In this document: positions 33,773 to 45,062 of the stretch, in pieces
Position numbering within the stretch: position 1 is the stretch's first letter
Layout of the letters: the number at the start of each line of letters is the position of its first letter
Assembly: GCF_000219625.1 (NCBI RefSeq)
Contig: NC_018217.1
Span: 3,100,001 to 3,164,000, forward strand
Source of the DNA: Zymoseptoria tritici IPO323
Taxonomy: Eukaryota > Ascomycota > Dothideomycetes > Mycosphaerellales > Mycosphaerellaceae
Direction: 5' to 3'
DNA length: 64,000 nucleotides
Program-made: the position numbers and the translations under genes
The notes under the pieces: model-generated
Database searches by the model: none
What the model saw: only the letters and a program-made list of their open reading frames with translations
Told to the model about the DNA's origin: nothing

Positions 33773-35641
33773 TCAAAACCAATAACTCTCACCACTCTGC
33801 GAAATCACAAATTCACACCCCAATCCATGTCCCATTTCCTGCAGCCTCGCCTCGTGCTCCTGTAACTCCGCGAGAATCCGCTCACTCACGTGCGGCCCAT
33901 CTTTTAGCGTGTCTTTGATGTGGATGATGAAGATCTTGATACCGTTTAGAGGTGGCACGGTGTTGGCAACATCCTCGTTCAGTGGCACTGTTGTGCTGGA
34001 GACGCTGCAGACGCTTTGTTCGTGTTGGAGAGATGGAGCGGAGGTGCTGCCATGGCTGTTACTTGAGGGGTTGTGCATACTCGAACGTGGTGACAGCACG
34101 TCGGAAGAATGGCTGGCGCCGCGGCCAGAGTGGTGCTCGTAATGATCTCGAGAAGAATGAGGCGAGGTAGGAGACGGCGTGTTGACTGCAATGCTGGGAT
34201 TTGGGTTCGGCGCACTGCTGCGACGTCGATCGCCGTAGATGACAGCCTGCGACGCTGAACTCCTGCTACGCTTTCGAGCAGTACCTGGTGAGGTGTTGCT
34301 GTTGCGGACAAAGTCGTCGAGACTGTTCTGTCCTGATCGTTTGCGTTTCTTCGTGTTGTGCTCGGCTTGGCGTGCGTTGCGAGCTTCAATCACCATGCTT
34401 GCGAGGTTTTGCAGTTCCGCGATCAGATGCCTTGGGTTTAAGTGGCCGAAGAGTATTGCATCAGCTTGACTGTCGTCGTAGCTGCACTCTATGAAAATGC
34501 CACCAAGAATATCATGTGCGACCTTTCGTGCGGCTTCTTGCCATACGAGGTATGTTCGAGGACTCAGCGAGAGGGAGTCGGGTTCCACGTCTCCGAAGAT
34601 CAAGATTTCTCGCTGTGTGTCCTCATCACGGAGGAAGTAGGCAGTACTGTCTACCACGCATACGCCTTCCGGCGGGCTAGGTTGTACAGCGTGCGAGCTC
34701 TGCCGTTGCCCATGACCTGGTGTTCCAGGGGCTGAAAGCATATGTGACATTGACGAGGTTCGCACCATACTCGAGGCGAGGTCGTGAGACGCCTGTAACG
34801 ATCCGTTGTACGAAGGTTGCGAGTCTGCAAAGGCCGTCATGCTGCCGCGATGCTGATGACTTGGTGGACTCTTGGTGCAACACCCATGCGACACCTTGAA
34901 AGCGCGCACAGCGAGACCGTCGCAGACTTCAATGTAGCCCCTACCTTCTCCCTCGCCGACCATGACGTCTCCGCCCTCTTTCAGTCTTTGAAAGGTCACA
35001 AAGCCGACTCCACCATCTTCGTCCGTGAGATTCGGCCAGATGACATCGTTGAAAATGTGGGTCTTGATCGCATCGACTGTGCTGGGCAGCGCGGCGAGAG
35101 TCTTTGGTCTCGACGTCGCATGGAACGCTGCAGTGTTTATGGCGAAGCCCGAAAGGTGATCAAGATGTGGATGAGTGATGAGATATGTCGAGATGTACGT
35201 TCGAAGCACGTGGAGTGCATTTGCTCGCGCGGACTCGTTCGGGAATTTGAGACCAGCAAACGGACCGGAACCGAGGATTGTTGATCTTGGTTTCGGAGGG
35301 CTGTCTTGGTCCGTCGACGGCGACAAAGGCCTTCTGTCTGAATCCTTGCTGCCAGCGCCATTGGACGTGCGGCTGTCCTCCGAGTCGGTCCTGCTCCGTA
35401 ATCGACTAACAGCAGGAAAGTGTCTCTCCAGCATGCGCGTTATTGGAGCCAAATGCGAGCCAGCATCAACCGCAAGCATCGAGCCTTTAGCCCAATTGCT
35501 GCCCACAGAGCGCACGAGAAAACCGGTCACATTGTCCTCACTCGGGCCACCTCCAGAGCCGAGACATATTACTTGCAAAGCAGCGGGCTGCCCGTGCAAC
35601 CCTATGTTCGAGCTCGTGTCCTCATCTCCCGAGTCTTTCAT
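33773..35641 (-). CDS. PDE1: Class II (low-affinity) cAMP phosphodiesterase
   Basis: 622 aa, single exon. It belongs to the metallo-beta-lactamase-fold phosphodiesterases, hydrolysing cyclic AMP to AMP and so ending PKA signalling. The N-terminus has the strand-loop LQVICLGSGGGPSEDNVTGF. The metal-binding box HPHLDH is at residues 157-162, and KVSHG and ILIFGDVEPDSLS supply further ligands. FIECSYDDSQADAILFGHL is followed by a final HIKDTLKDG block. A Ser/Arg-rich insert of about 100 residues near 430-540 is disordered and probably lineage-specific; it may hold PKA sites (KRKRS, RKRSRSS; inference). Longer than yeast Pde1 (369 aa) because of such inserts. All metal-site motifs appear intact. 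Confidence 0.9.
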   Translation of the reverse strand: MKDSGDEDTSSNIGLHGQPAALQVICLGSGGGPSEDNVTGFLVRSVGSNWAKGSMLAVDAGSHLAPITRMLERHFPAVSRLRSRTDSEDSRTSNGAGSKDSDRRPLSPSTDQDSPPKPRSTILGSGPFAGLKFPNESARANALHVLRTYISTYLITHPHLDHLSGFAINTAAFHATSRPKTLAALPSTVDAIKTHIFNDVIWPNLTDEDGGVGFVTFQRLKEGGDVMVGEGEGRGYIEVCDGLAVRAFKVSHGCCTKSPPSHQHRGSMTAFADSQPSYNGSLQASHDLASSMVRTSSMSHMLSAPGTPGHGQRQSSHAVQPSPPEGVCVVDSTAYFLRDEDTQREILIFGDVEPDSLSLSPRTYLVWQEAARKVAHDILGGIFIECSYDDSQADAILFGHLNPRHLIAELQNLASMVIEARNARQAEHNTKKRKRSGQNSLDDFVRNSNTSPGTARKRSRSSASQAVIYGDRRRSSAPNPNPSIAVNTPSPTSPHSSRDHYEHHSGRGASHSSDVLSPRSSMHNPSSNSHGSTSAPSLQHEQSVCSVSSTTVPLNEDVANTVPPLNGIKIFIIHIKDTLKDGPHVSERILAELQEHEARLQEMGHGLGCEFVISQSGESYWF

Positions 35642-36622
35642 CGATGCGCATGTAGCCGTCTCGTGCCGTCTCTTGTCTCAGCCGCCCTGGACCACAGGTG
35701 TCGTACGTTAAACCTTCTCGCTATGTCGAAGTCCTCTGTCGTGCAGAAAGCTCAAGTATGAAGGAGTGCAGGACCTTTGTGTCCCTTTCGTGCTTCTGAT
35801 GGCGGTGTAGGACTATAAGGTGTCTCGAATATGTGCTTGCGTCCTCGACGACTGGCCACGTGCGTGGTTGGATGATTGTCCTGCAGGCTTCCGTGGTCGT
35901 AGCACAAGGCTGAGTGAGAGGAAAGCAGTGCTCGTGCCGAACGGACTCGGCCGTCTCTTGCACCACCGTCGGCCTGAAATCCTTCGTCGCTCGGTCCGTA
36001 CTCGCTCTAGACCGTGGATCGTCTGACCAGCACTGACTTGTCGCAAGAGTCCAGAGCTCGAGTCGAAGACAACGTTCAGCCGACGTCACCGGGAAGGAAG
36101 AGGTTTTGCTGTTTCAGCAAGAGGGTCCGGTACCTGACTCTAAGCGTTCCGGGGAACAGTCGAGGTCGCAGCACGCGACGAGGAGAAGAACGGGCGAACC
36201 AAGATCTCCGGAGACTGGTCGAGGCGCACGAGGACTCGGCCTTGCCAAGGCGCCATGATGCTTCGCAAAGAGGGCAGAGTTCGCTTGGTCGAAGTTTGCT
36301 GCATGCGCTCCGGTCGTTCTACTGTCCATGCACTTGATCCGCAGCCCTATGAATTCCTAGCTTACGAAGTGCCTCACGACCTCGGGAGGATGCAGAACAG
36401 CTTGAAGCTTTGCCTACCTACCACATCCACATCTTGTATATGTAGTCAGAAACGAGAGAGCAAGACTTGCTGCGAGCGAAAGCGTACACGTCTGTCTGGC
36501 GTATACACAGTTTCCATCTCACAGCCGTGGTAGTTCTATGGCACCATGTTTCGAGAGACAGTGCTGGACTTGAAGCTTCGAGCTGGATTACGTGTAGCAA
36601 CAACTGCTGTCACACCCACTCT
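35642..36622. other. Intergenic, nothing specific seen
   Basis: Promoter side of the phosphodiesterase. No supported gene or repeat. Confidence 0.4.
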
Positions 36623-36923
36623 CTAGCAATCACCATCATTATATCTCTTCCCACTCAAGCCGAGGTAGAAACCAGTTATGTTCTCCAAAACAGGTGCTTT
36701 TGTCAATCTAAGGTCAATGCGTTAGTTTTCACGCGAATGATGCATGTGTTGGAACTCCATACGATCTGCAATGATCTGTGACTATCTTGTCTGGATATCT
36801 CACGGTGCCTGGTGAATTGGCACAGTACTGCCGTGTGCCTTTTGGGGTTTCAATCTCCCACAGTGTCGGGAGTGCATGGGCAGCTGCAAGAAGGACGGTG
36901 TATACGACAAGGACGGCCTTCAT
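36623..36923 (-). CDS. Candidate small secreted cysteine-containing protein
   Basis: Exons complement(36763..36923, 36623..36707), 81 aa. A clear signal peptide (MKAVLVVYTVLLAAAHALP) opens the first exon. A 55-base intron has a GTATGG donor, an ACTAAC branch site and a TTAG acceptor; splicing is in phase and skips the TGA that would end the unspliced frame. The mature part is about 62 residues with three cysteines, in YCANSP, DHCRS and a C-terminal GDC, plus one NIT glycosylation site. No family recognised. Small, secreted, Cys-containing and isolated between intergenic stretches is the profile of fungal effector-like or cell-surface proteins. The function is not known. Confidence 0.5.
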
Positions 36924-37759
36924 AAGTGATCTCGTCGGGTAAAAGCCTTGTCGCTGGATGGTTGACGTTGAAGAAAGAGATGGTCGCTTTGTCGTTGATG
37001 TTGTAGGATTGGTCTCGGACCGTGCTTGATTTGGTCGATGCGAGAGGAATGGACACAAGCAAGAGCGAACGAAGGCATGCAATGGATCATTCTGCTTGAT
37101 TTGAATGTCGTAGTCATCGTCGCCTCGCCATCGTGATTACGACACCCTCGAGTGCCAAGTTCTCAACAGATGCTAGACGACATAGATCCTCATGAAACTT
37201 CTCTGTCAGAGAACGAGGCTGTGTACTGTACTCACCCGCCATTCCAGATGGTTGGATGTGGATGCTGCTAGAGCATTGATATAGCTCCCTAGCCGGGCTC
37301 GACATGCCACCCTGACAATAGCAGCCCCTTGAGCGAGCTCTGCTTGCAAAATCGTGTATTCATGAGGCGAGCGAGGAGAGAAAATGCTGGAATGCGGAAT
37401 GCGGAGGTCCTTAGGCCGGCGCTGATACCGATGGGATACGTGCGCGTTCCTGCTCAAAAGTACACCGTTCCGAGCCACTGAGGCGCAACTCGTGCAGTGC
37501 AAATCGAGCAGAATCACGCGGGTACTTCCATCAGCTCGACTGAGAGTCACACACTGGTATTGTGCTGGAGAAGCCGTCGTCTGATCTGGCCATGAACGGG
37601 GGTATGTTCAGCATCGACGGCTGGGCGGAAGGCCACGTCTGCCAACAGGACCTGCAACACGACGATCGAGGATTAGTAGCTGTTGGGAATGCTGGTATTG
37701 TGCTGACAATATGCTGGCTGCTCCACGCCCCTTCGGTGCGGTAAATGTACACCACATGA
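36924..37759. other. Intergenic, nothing specific seen
   Basis: Promoter of the small secreted candidate and 3' flank of the uS9m gene. No motif recognised. Confidence 0.4.
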
Positions 37760-38845
37760 CTAGCGCTTGACCCATGCTGGCATCTTGCGTGCCTTGAGCT
37801 TTCCGGGCTTCTTCCTCTCCACACGACGAGGATCGCGTGTGATACATCCAGCTGTAAATACGTTAGCGTGAAAGCTCATCGTTCAGACAATTTCTTTCTC
37901 ACCTCTCCGTAGTGCGGGCCTCAAGTCCGGCTCGTGAGCCATAAGAGCCTTGGCCACTCCAAGCGTGATGGCCTCTGCCTGTCCTGTTGTCCCGCCTCCC
38001 TTCACCAATGCCCAGACATTGTACTTGTCCAGTCTTTGCGTGGCCTTCAGCGCCCACACGGCAGACTCACGATCATGTAGCCGACCGAAGTATTCCGTGA
38101 GTGATCGACCATTGATCAAGCATTCTCCCTCGCCTTCGACCACAAAGACTGCAGCATGGCTCGCCTTTCTCCGACCAACAGCTCTTGCTCGTCCACTCTG
38201 GTCCAAGATGATCGGCTTCGGTCGGTTGAGATATGGCTGCACCAGCCTCTTGAACTTCTCAAGCGCTTGTGTGACTTCATCAGGAATGAGTGATGGATGG
38301 ATGTAATTCAATCTCTTCAACACTGCAAGTAGCATGTTGTAACCCTTGGATCGCACTGGCTCTCCGACCTCCACCTTGTACTGGCTGATGGTCTTCCATG
38401 CCACACGGGGTGCCTCGCCGGGTGGAAGTACTGGCAGCGCCAAGTGCTTTCGTAGTAAGGAAGATAGATGTAGAAGATCGTCGGTGTACTTTGGCGTAGC
38501 GGTGAAGTAAGAAGGTGATGCAGGCACAATGCGGACTCTGTTCAACAGCTCCTGTTGCTCGTTGTCTCTTTCCCCAGATCCTGCTCCTGCTCCACCACGT
38601 CGCGTATCTCTACCTCTTGATGGCCCATCTCGCCGTTGAACCACCTGCGCTTGTGATTGATTACGGCCGAATTGGTTGTTGTTAGATGTGAAACGGATGG
38701 CGGGTGCAGCGCGAATGCCTGGTTGCGACTCGGTAGGTGTGGCCAGCAGCGCTTTGCATTGATGGAATGCCCGTCTCTTCGTTGTATTCTGAGACGAGAC
38801 AATGACACGCCGGAGACCGGTGCGTGAGATGGTCGCTTCGATCAT
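37760..38845 (-). CDS. MRPS9: Mitochondrial small-subunit ribosomal protein uS9m
   Basis: Exons complement(37903..38845, 37760..37851), 344 aa; the 51-base intron (GTGAGA...TTTACAG) is in phase. The start at 38845 gives a basic presequence ([18 protein letters not shown]). The frame is open further up, but that part is not mitochondrial-like. The uS9 domain occupies the C-terminal 130 residues: [37 protein letters not shown], and the spliced tail [19 protein letters not shown]. That basic tail reaches the ribosomal P-site tRNA. The N-terminal extension is mitochondrion-specific. It is divergent from eEF1B-gamma with 255 bases between starts. Confidence 0.93.
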
Positions 38846-39100
38846 CGTGAGGGAGCTGGAGTAGATGTAGACGAGCAGAGTGGCATAGAGGTGCAATGGC
38901 CGCAGCGGAGTTGCTTTGGGCTCTGGCTTCTTTGGTAGCACGGACCACCCGCCGCCGCGAAGAAATTCGTTTGACTCCAAATCTTTGAGCTGCCATCCCA
39001 CCAACTCCCACTCACAAACACCACCACCACTTCATACCACCTTCTACACACAGCCAACGAAGGCACCTTACTCCCACTACACACAATACAGACCACAATC

Positions 39101-40657
39101 ATGGGTTTCGGCAAGATCTACTCCTACGAGGTATGTCCGCGCAATCCACCCACCACCTCCACCCAAGCGTCCCAAGAAACAGTCCACTGACAAGAGTCTG
39201 CTATCAGGGCAACCCGCGCACCACCGCCATCCTCGCCGTCGCCAAGGCCAATGGCCTCGACATTGAGCTCGTGAACGAGAACCCTGCCGACGGCCTCAGT
39301 GCCGACTACCTCAAGATCAACCCACTCGCCCAGATCCCCACCTTCGAGGGCCAGGATGGATACATTCTGACTGAGTCCGTGGCCATTGCCATCTACCGTA
39401 AGTCAGAGATCACACAACACCCCCCCTATGCAATGATGAAACACCAATATACAGTTATCCCTGTCTGAAGACTACTGTTGAGAATGTATTCACACTCTGA
39501 TCCGCACGCCCATCGCTTTTCCGCTGCCAAAGATGTGTCCTTTGAGCGAATTCCTCACTGACTCATCCCAGTCACATCCCAGAACGAGAAGACCACTCTC
39601 CTCGGCAAGACCAAGCAGGATTACGCCTCTATCCTCAAGTGGATGTCCTTTGGCACCAGCCAGTTCCTCCCAGGTCTTGGTGCCTGGTTCCGCCCATTGA
39701 TCGGCCGCGAGCCATACAACAAGAAGAACATTGACGATGCTATCGCGAAGACCAACAAGAACGTCGATCTCCTCGAGAAGCACCTGACCGCCAACACCTA
39801 CCTCGTCGCCGAGCGCCTCACATTGGCCGACCTTTACGTCGCTGGTATCGCTGCTCGCGGCTTCCAGTATGTCTTCGACAAGGAGTGGCGCAACACACAC
39901 CCTGCCACCGCTCGGTGGTACGACACCATCGCCAACCAGGACATCTGGACCGCTGTCGCCGGCAAGGTCGCCTACATTGACAAGGCCATCCCAAACACAC
40001 CCCCAAAGAAGGAGGAGAAGCCAAAGGAGGCAAAGAAGCAGGCCGCAGCTAAGCCCAAGGCTGTCGCCGCCGGCAATGATGAGGAGGAGGATGACGTTCC
40101 AGCTCAGCCAAAGGCCAAGCACCCTCTCGAGGCTCTGCCAAAGGCTACCTTTGTGCTTGACGACTGGTGAGTCACGGTATAACAAAGGCATACACAATGG
40201 GACACTGACAATCTTCTTCAGGAAGCGCAAATACTCCAACGAGGAGACCCGCGAGGTCGCCCTCCCATGGTTCTGGGAGAACTGCAAGTTTGACGAGTAC
40301 AGCATCTACCGCGTCGACTACAAGTACAACGACGAGCTCACCATGACCTTCATGACCTCCAACTTGATCGGTGGATTCTTCACCCGTCTCGAGGCCAGCC
40401 GCAAGTACCTCTTCGGTGCCGCCTCCGTCTATGGCGTGACCAACGACAGCGTTGTTCGTGGCGCTTTCGTCGTTCGCGGCCAGGAGGCTCTCCCAGCGTT
40501 CGATGTCGCTCCTGATTTCGAGAGCTACGAGTTCACCAAGCTCGACCCCACCAAGAAGGAGGACCGCGAGTTTGTCGACGACATGTGGGCGTGGGACAAG
40601 CCGATTGATGTCAGCGGCAAGTCTTACGAGTGGGCTGACGGCAAGGTCTTCAAGTAG
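39101..40657 (+). CDS. Translation elongation factor eEF1B gamma
   Basis: Exons 39101..39130, 39208..39397, 39572..40166 and 40222..40657, 416 aa; introns of 77, 174 and 55 bases, all in phase. The N-terminal thioredoxin/GST-N part starts MGFGKIYSYEGNPRTTAILA. The GST-C part has KKNIDDAIAKTNKNVDLLEK and ERLTLADLYVAGI. A Lys/Glu/Ala-rich linker leads to the EF1G domain (KRKYSNEETREVALPWFWEN to SYEWADGKVFK). It scaffolds the eEF1B nucleotide-exchange complex that recharges eEF1A with GTP. Codon use is strongly biased toward C-ending codons, as in highly expressed genes. Placement next to a mitochondrial ribosomal gene suggests shared growth control (inference). Confidence 0.95.
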
Positions 40658-41146
40658 ATGTACAGCATCACTTGGAGATGGGTTGTCGTCGAGCAGACGG
40701 GTTCGGCACGCTCTTCGTCTATGCATAGACAGATGATGAGAATGATGACGGCACGTTTGCACGAATAAGAAAAAAGTTCAGACTCATTTGCGATCGGAAA
40801 CTGTTGATGATTGCGATTTTTGCGGAAAGTCAAAAGATACCATTCTCCGTGTTCACTGAAGTCTCATTCGATGTGTCACTACAGGTGATCGTTCTCTGCC
40901 AATTGTCATTCCACTGTAGGACATAACCGAGCATTACTTTTCCAATTTCTCGTCATTTCCAGAAAAGTTGCAGTAAACATCATGCTCTTTCCATCAGAAT
41001 AGGCCGACATCCAAGACTGTAAACAACCAAACCACCAAGCAAGGGTATAATCCAACACCAGAACTCCAAACAGTAGCGGGCCAAAAGACCCATCAATCAT
41101 CGCTCCTTCATGCCGCATCAATCCATCCGCTCCAACCCACTCCTCC
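40658..41146. other. Intergenic, nothing specific seen
   Basis: Between converging genes. It includes A/T-rich sequence likely to hold polyadenylation signals. No gene. Confidence 0.4.
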
Positions 41147-41521
41147 TCATCTCACGATCCTACTCCCACCCGTCGTCCCTCCTCCACTCTTCTTCCCTCC
41201 CTGCGCTCCTCCCCCACTCAACAGTCCTCCCAACCCCAAATCCTTCCAAGCCGGCTCCCGTCCCTTCTGCTGTGCGCGCTGGATCCCAAACGCCGCGTGT
41301 TGGTCGGGAACCACGTCGTCTTCATCTTCGGGGTTGAGAGGCTGGTGTCGCGGTGGGACGTAGATTTCTTCGAGAGGCAGTTTGTGGCGGGTGTAGTCTT
41401 CAAGCAAGTCGGCGTGGTGGGAGGCGTGGTGGTGGATGTAGGTGTGGGTTGAGTCGCGGGACTGTTGATGGAGGTTACTTAGGGTGTGGAAGGGAGGAGG
41501 AGAGGGAGGGATAGGTACCAT
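41147..41521 (-). CDS. Small His/Pro-rich hypothetical protein
   Basis: 124 aa from the ATG at 41521. The sequence runs from a Pro-rich start (MVPIPPSPPPFHTL) through a His-rich stretch (YIHHHASHHADLLEDYTRHK) to LEEIYVPPRHQPLNPEDEDD and a Gly-rich C-terminus. The middle looks conserved in type, the ends flexible. No signal peptide or membrane segment. The frame is open upstream to 41683, but that part has no domain feature. Family not recognised. The His cluster could bind metal, which is only a possibility. Confidence 0.5.
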   Translation of the reverse strand: MVPIPPSPPPFHTLSNLHQQSRDSTHTYIHHHASHHADLLEDYTRHKLPLEEIYVPPRHQPLNPEDEDDVVPDQHAAFGIQRAQQKGREPAWKDLGLGGLLSGGGAQGGKKSGGGTTGGSRIVR

Positions 41522-42235
41522 TTTGTGTGGTGGGAGGGTTGTTGTTGTTTGGTTCGCGGTATCGTGTGCGAAGTGGTGTCTTAGGGTTGTTGAGTTTGTG
41601 TACGCTCGCTCATCGATGGCACGTGGAGACCACTCGCCAGAAGTTGCACAGTTGCGCCGATCAGCCAAAAAGCCACCTAGCAAACCTAAGATCTGTCTCT
41701 GTCAGGGCGACGTCAATCTATCCTTGACCGTGGAGGGATCCGTCAGATAGACCTGGGAGAGAATTCACGATTGTCGATCGACTCGCATTCCTTGTACGTG
41801 TATTTGTTCCATATGTCGCTCTGACCAAGGGTTCGTGGCCAGAAGTCAAAGAAGAATATCGCAGGGGGTTGGATCGCCGGGACTTGACGAGAGTTGATGA
41901 GGGAGGCCCAGCCGAATGCAGACTTCTGCCATCTCATCCGACTTCCCTTTCCACCCCCAATTGCACCTCCAATACCTTCTCGGACCAACAACGACTGCCA
42001 CTACTGGACCAGAACACCGACTGGGATCAATACATGCGGCGACTTTAGAGTTTGCGATTCGTGTTGCTTGCGCGGTTCCCTTCAGTCGCTACCTTGTACC
42101 CACCCGCGAGGCGCATCCACGACTCAACGTCCCATCTTCTGCAGAACAGCCACCGCAAACTCCTATACACCGCAGACCAACACGCACGACTGATCTCACG
42201 ACGCGCATCTGCCCATTGAGGGCTTCACGGCCATC
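41522..42235. promoter_or_regulatory. Divergent promoter region before GT15 gene
   Basis: 714 bases between two divergent starts, C/A-rich toward the mannosyltransferase. No operator recognised. Confidence 0.4.
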
Positions 42236-43855
42236 ATGGAAGTCATCAAGGGCATTCAGAAGCGGTTACCCTCATCGGAAAATCTGCCGTCCCTCAAATC
42301 CATCCGAAACACATCCTTCAAAGAAGCCTCCGAAAAGGTGACGCCTCGCCTATCCTTCTTCAAGAAGCGACTACGACTTCGCGGCAACAGCAAAATCAGC
42401 GTGCCGCTGTACCTGGTCCTGCTCTTCCCATGCATAGTCGTGATTGTGATACTGGTCCTCTTCGTACGGCATCCAGACTCGCCAGGTGGCCGATTAATAC
42501 CCTCAGGCGCGCCGCCCAGCATTCGGAAAATCAGCGAAAAGCATGACAAAGTGTTTGTGAACGGATGCTTGGATCCGAAGATTACCGCGAAAGAGAACCC
42601 GCGCGCGAACGCAGCATTTGTCGTGCTGGCACGTAATAAAGAGCTGGATGGAGTCATTGAGAGCATCAAGAGCATGGAACGACATTTTAACCGCTGGTTC
42701 AATTATCCCTACGTCTTCCTGAACGATGGAGAGTTCAACAGCACTTTCAAGGAGACGGTGCTGAACCACACCAGCTCGCCCGTCGAGTTTGGGCAAATTG
42801 ATTCGAAGCACTGGGGATACCCGGACTGGACAGACGCGAACGTCGCGAAAGAGGGCATCCGCAAACAAGGAGATGCAGCCATCATGTACGGAGGTATGGA
42901 GTCCTACCACCACATGTGCAGATTCTACTCGGGATTCTTCTACAAGCACGAACTGCTGCAGAAGTACGACTGGTACTGGCGCGTGGAGCCCGAGATCAAG
43001 TACTTTTGCGACATCACCTACGATCCGTTCATCCACATGCAGCGCAACAACAAGACGTACGGGTTCACGATTGCCGTCAAGGAGTTGCGAGAGACCGTGC
43101 CGAATATTTTCCGCTATGCGTCGGCGTATAAGCGAACGAATAATCTGACCTCGCAAGGTCTGTGGGAAATGTTCGTCGAGCCGCAAGAGGGTTACAACCA
43201 GGACGGCACGCTCAAGCCAGGCGCCATTCCCAAGGAAGAGAAGAAGAGGCTGGAAGAGATTCGACTGGCAGAATCAGGCGCTCTTCCTGATATCGATCCC
43301 GAGGAGATGGAAGGCGAGAATTACAACATGTGCCATTTCTGGTCCAATTTTGAAATCGCCCGACTGGACTGGTTCCGGAGTAAAGAGTACGAAGATTTTT
43401 TCAACATGATGGATCGGTCTGGCGGGTTTTGGATGGAACGAGTAAGCCGCAGCCTTTCCCATTGCTCAATTGTGTAGCCATACTAATATCAATCCCAGTG
43501 GGGCGACGCGCCAATCCACTCCCTCGCCGCCGGCGCCCTCCTCTCCATCAACGAAGTGCACTACTTCCGCGACATTGGCTACCGCCACACGACCATCCAG
43601 CACTGTCCCGCCAACGCACCGGCGCGACAGATGGCGCGAGAACCGTACCTCGAACTCACGACCAAGGACGAGAAGGCGAGGAGGGAAGAGGACGAGTACT
43701 GGGCGAAATGGGATACGCCGAAGGAGAACGGCGTTGGATGCAGGTGTCGTTGTGATACAGATATTGAGGAGGTGGAGAATAAAGAGGGGAGCTGTATTCC
43801 TGAGTGGGTGGAGGTTGCGGGAGGGTATATTACGCCGGAGGGGCCGGGGAGTTGA
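42236..43855 (+). CDS. Golgi alpha-1,2-mannosyltransferase, GT15 (Kre2/Ktr)
   Basis: Exons 42236..43441 and 43499..43855, 520 aa; the 57-base phase-0 intron (GTAAGC...ATCCCAG) sits before WGDAPIHS. Type II membrane protein: about 54 cytosolic residues, a membrane span at 55-77 (VPLYLVLLFPCIVVIVILVL), a short stem and a lumenal GT15 domain. The domain contains AAFVVLARNKELDGVIESI, RWFNYPYVFLNDGEF, and the signature YDWYWRVEPEIKYFCDI with the probable catalytic Glu at residue 251. It adds mannose from GDP-mannose in alpha-1,2 linkage to O- and N-glycans of wall proteins. The second exon carries the conserved RDIGYRHTTIQHCP. The cytosolic tail is longer than in yeast Kre2. Which Ktr paralogue this is cannot be told. 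Confidence 0.93.
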
Positions 43856-45062
43856 TGATGATGATGGAGGGATGAAGGGAATGCCGCTACGAAGATCGAG
43901 GGTCTGACTACTGGTCAGGAGATGGGAGAAGTCGAGCGAGCGAACGAAGACGTGATTCTTCACGCGTTGGCATTGCGTTGGAGTTATGATGAATCTGGCG
44001 AAATTCTTGGAGCCGGAGCCAGAGTGAGGGAGCGAGCGCGACTACTGTACAGTGAACCGATATGCGACAGGAATTGGGGACTGGGACTGGTGAGGGGTTA
44101 TAGGATAGGTATGGATGTGGAGCGATAGACATCGATAATGGCATTGTTCTATGAAGTCGCGAATACGTGGAGAGGATATGGTCCCGTGTATCGTGGAGGG
44201 AGTTTTGGTGAATGAGGTTTGGAGTGTAGTTTGATGAATGCTTCCATCAAGGTGTCCTTCGTACCTCGTGCGGGCATTTCTTCACGACTTCACCTTCTAC
44301 CTCTTCGCGCCTCTTCTATAAATCCTCCTCTGTACCAACTTCCCTCTTCTCCGTATTACGCTTTCACCTCGTGTCCAAAGACCTGCAATACAGTCCGATC
44401 GATGGCTTGTGAACATCTCTATCTCCGCTTGCCGACTTCGGGCCGTATCTCGCTCTCAATTTCTTCGAACTCCATCCTGCACACTGCTTGACCTTTTTAC
44501 CAGCATTCATGTAAGCACTCGCTGACTACGTGCTGACGGACTGCATGCAGAATGCACGTCCTGATTCAGCTTTTGCTTCTGGATGGAGTGCTTTGCTCGG
44601 TTCCGGAGGTGCATCAGAAAAATTGACGCGGACCATGCCTTCGAATCGATACAAGTGGCTCTCTGCACGATGTCTCGTCAACACGGCCATTCCGAATATC
44701 AAATGCACGCCGAGCCTTCGACCTGCAGAGCGGGAGCAGAGATCGTTGCAATGGCGCCGGACTTAACGTGTTGTGCTGAAGGACCGGTGCGGGGTGAAAG
44801 CTTTGCTGTATGGTAACGAACGGTGTTGATCTGCAGCAATGGCGCGGTAGGATCGGAAACGGCGTGGAAAACGGTGACGATTGAGAGGTAGAGGCAAGTG
44901 TGATGCGGTCGTTCCGTTTGTCTATAAGAAGGAGGGAGGTACGGCTTGATTTGCTATTTCTTCTACCTCACCTCATCAGACTTCTTTGACTCTATCTCCT
45001 CTCTTCACTTTTCGACTTCATATAGCAGAGGGATTACGTACAGCACTCAAGACACAACGACC
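43856..45062. other. Intergenic and alcohol dehydrogenase promoter
   Basis: No supported gene. A TATAAA-like run at about 44318 followed by pyrimidine-rich DNA hints at an unannotated transcript, but no coding frame follows. Confidence 0.4.
44933..44938 (+). promoter_or_regulatory. TATA-like element of alcohol dehydrogenase gene
   Basis: TATAAG lies 125 bases before the start codon at 45063 and is followed by a C/T-rich leader, a reasonable fungal core promoter arrangement. Confidence 0.35.

Noticed and set aside
39490..40305. 271-codon minus-strand frame over eEF1B-gamma
   Set aside because: Antisense frame opened by the strong C-ending codon bias of the real gene; the same applies to 55087-55662 over TCTP and 42503-43186 over the GT15 gene.
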